A stretch of DNA of 59,638 nt, from assembly GCA_900539655.1 (NCBI GenBank), contig UQCR01000029.1, positions 1-59,638 on the forward strand, given 5' to 3'. This DNA is from an uncultured Robinsoniella sp. GTDB lineage: Bacteria > Bacillota > Clostridia > Lachnospirales > Lachnospiraceae. Within the stretch, counting starts at the first letter, position 1; each line of letters begins with the position of its first letter. The position numbers and the translations under genes were made by a program. Positions 53,519-59,638 of the stretch are shown piece after piece. The notes beneath the pieces were generated by a model. That model searched no databases, was not told where the DNA came from, and was given only the letters and a program-made list of their open reading frames with translations.

Positions 53519-53719
53519 ATGCAAGAAGAAAGTAAAGTAAGTAAAGCGCAACAAAAAGCTGTCCACAAATATGTCAAAAACAATTATGATCGGATTGAGC
53601 TAACAGTGCCTAAAGGTCAAAAAGCCACCATTAAAGAACATGCTGAGCAGCAAGGAGAAAGCATGAATTCTTTTGTTGTCAGGGCAATTAATGAAACTAT
53701 GGAACATGACAAAGAATAA
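53519..53719 (+). CDS. Ribbon-helix-helix (Arc/antitoxin-type) small protein
   Basis: 66 residues. The sequence after YDRIELTVPKGQKATIKEHA is typical of Arc-type RHH proteins, with the strand RIELTVP and helix ESMNSFVVRAINETME. Such proteins bind operator DNA as dimers and are often antitoxins or mobile-element regulators. The ribosome site AAGGTG is close. The Uma2-type gene follows 84 bases on, but no typical toxin is next to it. Likely part of the decayed element. Confidence 0.85.
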   Translation: MQEESKVSKAQQKAVHKYVKNNYDRIELTVPKGQKATIKEHAEQQGESMNSFVVRAINETMEHDKE

Positions 53720-53803
53720 ATGAATCCCTTTTAGGGACTCCATAATCCCCGAATATCAATATCCATTACGGTCAATACTCACACTATGAAAGGATGTGTT
53801 ACA

Positions 53804-54346
53804 ATGCCATTACCAAAAGAACAGCATTATACCATTGATGATATCTACAATTTGCCTGAGGGCACCAGGGCAGAACTGATTGATGGCCAGATATATTATA
53901 TGGCTCCACCCAGTAGGCAGCATCAACAGATAGTACTGTCTCTAAGCAGGAAGATAGCTGACTATATTGATAGCCATAAAGGCCCTTGTGAAGTTGATAT
54001 CGCCCCATTTGCCGTATTTCTCAATGAGGATGATACAAATTACATTGAACCGGATATAAGCGTTATATGCTCACCTGACAAACTTACAGACAAAGGCTGC
54101 AACGGTGCACCCGATTGGATTATAGAAATTGTATCTCCCGGCAGCAGGCGAATGGATTACTACACGAAACTATTTAAGTACCGGACTGCAGGCGTTCGTG
54201 AATATTGGATCGTTGACGCTTCAAAGAATCTGATTACTGTTTACGATTTTGAGCATGACGATGTAGGGCAATACAGTTTTTCCGATACAATCAAAGCCGG
54301 GATATATAATGACCTGTACCTTGACTTTTCTGGCATGAACATCTGA
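53804..54346 (+). CDS. Uma2-family (DUF820) putative restriction-like endonuclease
   Basis: 180 residues from the ATG at 53804, nine bases after GAAAGGA; the upstream ATG at 53786 has no site. Uma2 hallmarks are present: YTIDDIYNLPEGTRAELIDG at the start, IEPDISVIC with the conserved Asp, then PDWIIEIVSPGSRRMDYYTK with Glu, and the REYWIVD strand. The fold is PD-(D/E)XK-like. Function is unknown; the family is abundant in cyanobacteria and in scattered mobile-associated loci. It is followed by a terminator. Confidence 0.88.
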   Translation: MPLPKEQHYTIDDIYNLPEGTRAELIDGQIYYMAPPSRQHQQIVLSLSRKIADYIDSHKGPCEVDIAPFAVFLNEDDTNYIEPDISVICSPDKLTDKGCNGAPDWIIEIVSPGSRRMDYYTKLFKYRTAGVREYWIVDASKNLITVYDFEHDDVGQYSFSDTIKAGIYNDLYLDFSGMNI

Positions 54347-54353
54347 TACCATA

Positions 54354-54390
54354 CCGCCCCTGATCATATAGACCTGTGGGCGGTTTTCTT
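54354..54390 (+). terminator. Terminator after the Uma2 gene
   Basis: ccgccc (54354-54359) and gggcgg (54378-54383) followed by ttttctt. Confidence 0.72.
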
Positions 54391-54454
54391 ACGTCCTAAA
54401 GCTTCCAAATAGACACTTTACACTAGCAGGCATATATTTCTACTCCTGACATCT

Positions 54455-54755
54455 TTAATTTCTAAAATTAAACAAGCCAATTGAAATAAAACAGCTATAG
54501 CTTCTGCGAACTATGAAGCCTGACTGATACTTATAAGCATATCCTTCATCTAACGTCCGCCATTCATTCGGCCCAAACCATTCTGTCTTTCCCCGCTACC
54601 CGCTCTCCATTCCAGAAGATATCCTTTCGATCTATATCCTCCAATGCCAGAGAAACTTTCTCACATTTTGTATGATTCTGATTCCATTTTCCACCATTAA
54701 AACGGTATTTACACTGATCAAGCTGTAAGACACTTGGTTCTTCCCTGCATTTTAT
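54455..54755 (-). pseudogene. Frameshifted remnant of an unknown protein
   Basis: On the minus strand, 54755-54564 reads without stops and looks coding (LQLDQCKYRFNGGKWNQNHT, then KCEKVSLALEDIDRKDIFW). It ends at a TGA, but the next frame picks up at once with FGPNEWRTLDEGYAYKYQSG and runs to a TAA at 54455. The two make one sequence broken by a frameshift near 54575. It has no usable start, so it is a fragment. I do not recognise the family. It lies in the decayed-element patch. Confidence 0.5.
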
Positions 54756-54781
54756 CTATATTTTCAAACACGCTGTCCCTG

Positions 54782-57151
54782 TTACTCAGCCAGATAGATA
54801 CTGATCTTCTTCATAACATTTTTTACCGCCTCTTCTACCGATTCCCCTGTGATCAGACACTTCTTTCCTTCTTCCATCACCGTCTTATTAATCATGTCGT
54901 CCAATAGAGCCGGAGTTTTTAAACTTTCGATTTTCTGCTTAAAATCATCAACATCACTAGTTGAAGGCCAGATCCGATCCAGATGAAACTCACCTCTTCC
55001 AGTATCGTCTACCAGATCGTAACTGTCTTTAAAGTCCGCCGGCTTTTCCATGTTTTTATCAAATACCTTTTGATTTAGAGGATAACCTAATACCGAGATC
55101 GATTGCATATCCGACTGAAGCATCATTGTCATAAAGCGTTTTGCCAGATCTGTATTTTCACTTCTGGAACTGATTCCCATTGGATCAATAGGGATATATA
55201 CCTCACCGGGTGCCGTTTTATATTCTGCATCACCCAATCTGCTCCTCATGGACAATATCCAGCATAAATCATCTGCATTGGCTGCATTAGAAACATTAAT
55301 TTTAGTATCCTCATACCCCATCATACCCAACAGATATGTACTGGTTGTCATAAAACTTACCATTTCCAGCATCTGAGTGTCTGACAGGTTTTCCCCTTGA
55401 AATTCGCCATCATCTGCATTCCCTGTTGTTCCCAGTTGTGCATCCTGGATTTTACTCAGAGAACTAAAAAATGCTGTCAGACTATTTTCATCTAAAGTTC
55501 CATCCTCTGCGATCCAGAATGGCGCTGAGTTTGCCAGAAATAATCTGATTAATACATCTGCCGGCATACTTCCCAAAATGCTCTGCGCCCCGGGATTTTC
55601 ATTTCTCAGCTGTTCTGTCAGCTCCGTCAGAGAATTTAAATCCTGATACCGGGTTACCAGTTCTGTTTTACCCATAACCACCGGAACTGAAAACCGCATT
55701 GGCACTGCTAAAATTTTATCTTCTTTTTTATAAGATGAAGCAATATTTTCAAATATACCATCTGTATTGGAAACTTCTGATATCACATCGCTGATATCCG
55801 CTAATAAGCCTTTTTCCATATAGGATTCCGTGGGCATTCCATTTAAAAGCAGAATATCGGGACCCTGTCCGGACATGATATTGGTATTCAGGGTTTTTAT
55901 TGCATCGCTTACCGTTATGGCATCCTCTCCGGTAAGCCCTATATCAAAATTAACAAATACCTCCGGATTATTTTTCTGAAATACAGTAACCGCCTGCCGA
56001 ACAAGGGAATTGTCATACAGCGAATAGATCGTAAGCTCCTTCTCAGGCACAGCTGCCACATTGGGATCATATTGGTATCGTACCATTGATATACCGTCTG
56101 CATCATAGTAATTTAATATAAACGAGTCCTCATTCATAACCGTTCCCCCAGACAGAGAAGTAACAGGGTTGTACATTTTCCCCAATGCCCCGTTGAAAAT
56201 CTTTTCCACAACGGAACTGTCCAGGGTATATTTATAGACTCCGGTAATATCTGCTATATAGATATTTTTATTTTCAGGGTCGGTCATAAATTTGGGCATG
56301 TTTATCTGATTAGCTATCTTTTCCTTACTGGAAAAAAACTCATTGAGTACCTGGTTTTTTTCCTCTGCCTTATGGGATGTCAGGTCATAGGTATCCACCT
56401 TGATATCTTCCGTCTCCCAACTGTCATTAAACTTGCTGTAAGCCACAAAAAGCTTACCGCCTATGGGAATCAGATCCGGAGATGTGATATTCTCTCCATT
56501 GGATGCCATATTATAAGTATGCACTATTTCTCCTGTGCTGCAATTGATCTGAAAAATATTTCCCTGCATATCACAGCATATTAATTCCCCTTCTTCGGTG
56601 AATTCTGCTGCTCCAATTTCATTCATGTCTCCGGATAAGGATATATTGATTTCCTTTCCATTACCATCTTTATCTATATATTTGTATATTCTATCCCCAT
56701 CCTTTTTTAATTTGTAAAATAAACTGCCATTATACCCAATTGCTATAGGTAGAATGCCTCCTCTCTCTAAAACAAATGACGTGGAAGATTTGCCGGAAGC
56801 TGCCTCCGTCTCCCCCTGATCCTGCATATCATCCGTCAGCTCTTTAGGCTGCTTCTCCCAGGCAGCCCATGTGTCACCGCCATCCAGGGAGTCATAAACC
56901 CCTTTTTCGGTAAATGCCCTAAGGGTTTTGTCAGAAAGCGTTTTGACTAGTGTGAAAATATCTCCCTGGGGTAAATTTAAATCCTGTTCTATAAATCTTC
57001 CAAGAGATTGATTGCCTGTTGTCTCCAGACTTGCATTCCCCTGTTCTCCTATTTTGTCTTCCGGTGCAGTTTCATGTTGTTTACAACCGCCCAGAATAAT
57101 CATTACCATCATTAATAAAACCGCTAAAACAATCCTTTTTTGTCTGTTCAT
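54782..57151 (-). CDS. Lipoprotein joining a propeller-like region to a family 1 solute-binding domain
   Basis: 789 residues from the ATG at 57149-57151, which has AGGAAAGGA seven bases upstream. Lipobox IILGGC with Cys23. Residues about 55-365 hold repeated beta-rich units with a BNR-like motif (YDSLDGGDTWAAWE) and blade-like openings (GNIFQINCSTGEIVHTY, NIYIADITGVYKYT), consistent with a beta-propeller. Residues about 372-780 are a solute-binding domain (ELTIYSLYDNSLVRQAV, later GPDILLLNGMPTESY). No permeases are nearby. It is divergent from a two-component system 309 bases away, so it may act as an extracellular ligand or polymer sensor. The fold of the first half is inferred. Confidence 0.8.
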   Translation of the reverse strand: MNRQKRIVLAVLLMMVMIILGGCKQHETAPEDKIGEQGNASLETTGNQSLGRFIEQDLNLPQGDIFTLVKTLSDKTLRAFTEKGVYDSLDGGDTWAAWEKQPKELTDDMQDQGETEAASGKSSTSFVLERGGILPIAIGYNGSLFYKLKKDGDRIYKYIDKDGNGKEINISLSGDMNEIGAAEFTEEGELICCDMQGNIFQINCSTGEIVHTYNMASNGENITSPDLIPIGGKLFVAYSKFNDSWETEDIKVDTYDLTSHKAEEKNQVLNEFFSSKEKIANQINMPKFMTDPENKNIYIADITGVYKYTLDSSVVEKIFNGALGKMYNPVTSLSGGTVMNEDSFILNYYDADGISMVRYQYDPNVAAVPEKELTIYSLYDNSLVRQAVTVFQKNNPEVFVNFDIGLTGEDAITVSDAIKTLNTNIMSGQGPDILLLNGMPTESYMEKGLLADISDVISEVSNTDGIFENIASSYKKEDKILAVPMRFSVPVVMGKTELVTRYQDLNSLTELTEQLRNENPGAQSILGSMPADVLIRLFLANSAPFWIAEDGTLDENSLTAFFSSLSKIQDAQLGTTGNADDGEFQGENLSDTQMLEMVSFMTTSTYLLGMMGYEDTKINVSNAANADDLCWILSMRSRLGDAEYKTAPGEVYIPIDPMGISSRSENTDLAKRFMTMMLQSDMQSISVLGYPLNQKVFDKNMEKPADFKDSYDLVDDTGRGEFHLDRIWPSTSDVDDFKQKIESLKTPALLDDMINKTVMEEGKKCLITGESVEEAVKNVMKKISIYLAE

Positions 57152-57307
57152 TGCAAATCCTTTCCTGGAGCGTATCTGATTTTTCTTTCCCACCATTTGC
57201 ACGCCCCACCTCACAGGAAATCAGCCCGGGCATTCTTATACATTTCCTGTCTGTGACCTCATTATAACACAGACCTTTTTTTGCTGCCTCTAAGAAACCT
57301 TTATCTT

Positions 57308-57328
57308 ATCTCTAATTAATCTCTAATT
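57308..57328. repeat. Tandem 11-bp direct repeat, candidate response-regulator site
   Basis: atctctaatt at 57308-57317 and again at 57319-57328, 11 bases apart, in the divergent region between the lipoprotein gene and the two-component genes. OmpR/PhoB-type regulators bind such tandem repeats. A TATAAT at 57363-57368 lies 35 bases downstream on the side of the regulator gene. Confidence 0.5.
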
Positions 57329-57459
57329 TTCCCAAAACAGCCAAAAGGAGTTATCGATATGCTATAATATTCAAAAGATTCTGGACTTCTGCATGTTAGC
57401 TTTTGCAGTTGTTATTTCTAATGAACCAAATTGCAATTCTGTACAAAGGAGTTTTAAAT

Positions 57460-58131
57460 ATGAGAATTTTAATTATTGATGATGATGTCAAACTGTGCCA
57501 GTCTCTTTCCTACAAATTAAAAAAAGAAGGCTTTTCTGTGGATATATGCCATAACGGGGAAGACGGGCTTTATCTGGCTTTCCAGAATGCCCATGACCTG
57601 ATTCTTTTAGACCGAATGCTTCCCTCCATGAGCGGAACCATGCTTCTATCCCAGCTAAGAGAATCCGGCAGTACCACCCCTGTCATATTGGTTACTGCTC
57701 TTGGCGAAATTCACGACCGGGTGCAGGGATTGGATACAGGTGCGGATGATTACTTGGTAAAACCCATTGCTTATGAAGAACTCATGGCGAGAATCCGCTG
57801 TATCAGCCGGCGTCCAAGAAAAATAGAAATTATGCAGCATATAACCTGTGGGGATGTAACTTTACATACACTTGAAAAAGTATTATACAAAGACAGTCTC
57901 TCCTGTTCCCTGTCCAAAAAAGAAGGGGAGCTAATGGAAGTATTTCTAAAGAACCCAAACCGGGTACTCCCCCGAATGCTGCTTCTGGTAAAGGTATGGG
58001 GACCGGATGCCGAAATCGAGGATGGCAACCTGGATAATTATATTCATTTTTTAAGAAGACGCCTGAGAACGGTAGACAGCCTGCTTACCATTAAAACGAT
58101 CCGGGGGATCGGATATCGTCTGGAGGTCTGA
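57460..58131 (+). CDS. OmpR-family response regulator
   Basis: 223 residues from the ATG at 57460, with AAAGGAG eight bases upstream; an earlier in-frame ATG is less likely. Receiver with D7-D8-D9 acidic triad, phospho-acceptor D51 (LILLDRMLPSMSG) and K in DDYLVKPI, then a winged helix (KKEGELMEVFLKNPNRVLPR, ending TIKTIRGIGYRLEV). It is directly followed by its kinase gene. Likely partner in sensing with the divergent lipoprotein. Confidence 0.95.
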   Translation: MRILIIDDDVKLCQSLSYKLKKEGFSVDICHNGEDGLYLAFQNAHDLILLDRMLPSMSGTMLLSQLRESGSTTPVILVTALGEIHDRVQGLDTGADDYLVKPIAYEELMARIRCISRRPRKIEIMQHITCGDVTLHTLEKVLYKDSLSCSLSKKEGELMEVFLKNPNRVLPRMLLLVKVWGPDAEIEDGNLDNYIHFLRRRLRTVDSLLTIKTIRGIGYRLEV

Positions 58132-59427
58132 ATGTTTCATAAAATCCATATAAAAATGACTCTTTTTAATACCTTTGCCACCAGTGCAATCCTGATTGTT
58201 ATGTCTCTTGCCGGACTTTTTGTGTTTGAAGGCCTCTTAACGAAAAATGAATCTGCGGTCTTTGACAAAAATCAAAATGCGATCCTGACTTATCTGGACG
58301 GTCAGAACATCATTGACCATGAAAAACTTCTTCGCCTGGCTGATAACCGGTATTATACGATTGTAATTTTGGAAAACGGCAGGCTGCTTTATCAAAATCA
58401 AAGCAGGCAGGATACCATTCAGAAAGACCTTATAGACACCGCATACCAGACATCAAAAAAGGATTATCAGTTTGATATTGCAAATCCCCCTGTCTCCAAA
58501 AGAATGGTTAAATATCTGAACTTCGGGATTTCATCACAAAACAAAAAATATTATGTGTCTGTGGCTTCCCTGCCGAATTCCACAGGTGTAATATGCGCTG
58601 TAATCCTGTTTGACCGCTCCCAGCTGTTCTCCCAGATCGTTCAGCTGCGCCTGACATTTCTCTGCATTGACGTAACTGCGATTTTACTGCTGTTTCTCTT
58701 TGCCCGAAGATTTACCAGGCAGATGCTGTCTCCAATTGAAGAAAACAGGAAACAACAGGTGAACTTTGTAGCCTCTGCCTCCCATGAGCTTCGTTCTCCC
58801 CTTTCGGTTATGCTCGCCAGCGTCACTGCATTAAAAGCCGCTGATGAGGAAGACCGTGCAGTCTTCTATGAAGCAATCGAGAGTGAGGGCGGACGTATGA
58901 AGCGTCTGATCGATGATATGCTGACTCTGGCTAATGCGGATAACCAATCCTGGTCAATCCATTTTGAAGATACACAGCTGGATACCCTGTTACTGGATGT
59001 CTATGAGAAATACAGCCCCGTTACAAGGAACCGCCGGATGACTCTGCATATCACCCTGCCGGATGGACCGGTCCCCCAATGCATTTGCGACAAGCAGCGT
59101 ATCGAACAGGTTCTTTCCATTCTTCTGAATAACGCTATCAGTTATTCTCCCGGGGGCAGTTCCATAACGCTTGGCATTTGTCAGACCGACAAAGAACTGA
59201 AACTATGGGTTGCCGATAAGGGTTATGGAATACCGGATGAATTGAAGCAAAAGATTTTTCTGCGGTTTTTCCGCGCTGACCAGGCACGCAAAGACCGGGA
59301 GCATTTTGGACTTGGACTTTGTATCGCCAGCGAAATCATTCGTCTCCACCAGGGAAAATTATGGGTGGAAGATAACCCGGGCGGCGGCAGCGTCTTTTAT
59401 TTCACACTTGCCTCCCGCATACTTTAG
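58132..59427 (+). CDS. Sensor histidine kinase
   Basis: 431 residues; the ATG at 58132 abuts the regulator stop, with GGAGG upstream. TM1 about 13-33, an extracellular domain of about 110 residues, TM2 about 173-190, a phospho-acceptor at H218 (FVASASHELRSPLSVMLAS) and a GHKL ATPase with the N box NNAISYSPGG, then ADKGYGIPDE and FGLGLCIASEIIRLHQG. It has no PAS or HAMP domain that I can see. Signals may reach it directly or through the neighbouring lipoprotein. Confidence 0.94.
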   Translation: MFHKIHIKMTLFNTFATSAILIVMSLAGLFVFEGLLTKNESAVFDKNQNAILTYLDGQNIIDHEKLLRLADNRYYTIVILENGRLLYQNQSRQDTIQKDLIDTAYQTSKKDYQFDIANPPVSKRMVKYLNFGISSQNKKYYVSVASLPNSTGVICAVILFDRSQLFSQIVQLRLTFLCIDVTAILLLFLFARRFTRQMLSPIEENRKQQVNFVASASHELRSPLSVMLASVTALKAADEEDRAVFYEAIESEGGRMKRLIDDMLTLANADNQSWSIHFEDTQLDTLLLDVYEKYSPVTRNRRMTLHITLPDGPVPQCICDKQRIEQVLSILLNNAISYSPGGSSITLGICQTDKELKLWVADKGYGIPDELKQKIFLRFFRADQARKDREHFGLGLCIASEIIRLHQGKLWVEDNPGGGSVFYFTLASRIL

Positions 59428-59499
59428 TACTACAGCGAACGTTTTTTAATGTTTTATTTAAATGTATTATATTTGGGTTTAGCTGATAAATGACGCTTT

Positions 59500-59638
59500 G
59501 TGTCAGTAGGTAGTGTACAGAAAGAGAAGGGGGCGAGCCAGGACATTGATTTGGAAGGCTTACCGCAGAACTGGTATTTTCTAACCTTCCCAGAGCGCTT
59601 TTTGGCGGCACGCGGGCATTCGCTCCGAAATCCTGATG
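59500..59638 (+). other. Coding-like frame running off the window edge (low confidence)
   Basis: From a GTG at 59500 a frame stays open to the end (46 codons), reading GASQDIDLEGLPQNWYFLTF then PERFLAARGHSLRNP. There is no ribosome site and I do not know the family. It may be part of a gene continuing beyond the window or chance. Confidence 0.2.

Overview
The window reads as chromosomal DNA of a gut-type Lachnospiraceae (Bacillota, Clostridia). The evidence is indirect: AT-leaning codon use with strong GGAGG ribosome sites, giant secreted glycosidases with FIVAR, Big_2, InlB-type and BspA-like tails, YesM/YesN sensor pairs beside sugar ABC transporters, an rpsF-ssb-rpsR operon, a fused SecDF, a CBS-type pyrophosphatase and a DUF951 protein. 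Most genes lie on the minus strand. No rRNA, tRNA, CRISPR array or intact insertion sequence was seen.

Layout. 1-2150: a ThuA-like gene and a truncated Gfo/Idh/MocA oxidoreductase, divergent from an AraC regulator across a 31-32 bp tandem repeat. 2162-9463: a 2433-residue secreted enzyme with an N-terminal beta-helix domain (GH136-like by motif spacing) and a GH20 domain. 9908-12603: secDF and a small membrane protein. 12843-13289: a cupin. 13353-30588: the core of the window, a glycan locus with a GH127 beta-L-arabinofuranosidase, two permeases, two substrate-binding lipoproteins, a YesM/YesN two-component system and a 2336-residue secreted enzyme whose acidic residues match GH121 beta-L-arabinobiosidase. 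30662-31026: operator-like repeats, a structured element, a short sRNA and a broken small-peptide gene. 31125-32217: rpsR-ssb-rpsF. 32454-35748: small housekeeping and hypothetical genes. 35761-40643: sirtuin, sortase B, VanS/VanR-like system and asnS. 40857-44195: AraC with a URO-D-family gene, then a LexA-box-controlled DinB polymerase. 44378-48874: a second sugar ABC system with an oxidoreductase. 49093-52733: flavin reductase, CBS-pyrophosphatase, S1-domain protein. 53117-54755: a decayed mobile-element patch (integrase remnant, RHH protein, Uma2 protein, frameshifted remnant). 54782-59427: a lipoprotein joining a propeller-like region to a solute-binding domain, divergent from an OmpR-type two-component system.

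How it fits together. The 13-31 kb region resembles the Bifidobacterium hyp locus for hydroxyproline-linked beta-L-arabino-oligosaccharides of plant extensins. The large exo-enzyme would release arabinobiose, the binding protein and two permeases would import it using a shared ATPase encoded elsewhere, cytosolic GH127 would split it, and YesM/YesN, perhaps with the co-encoded second binding protein, would sense it. The 2433-residue enzyme and GH127 share a similar two-hairpin 5' leader at the same distance from their start codons, which suggests linked post-transcriptional control. All enzyme assignments come from reading motifs in the sequence; catalytic residue numbers of reference enzymes are from memory.
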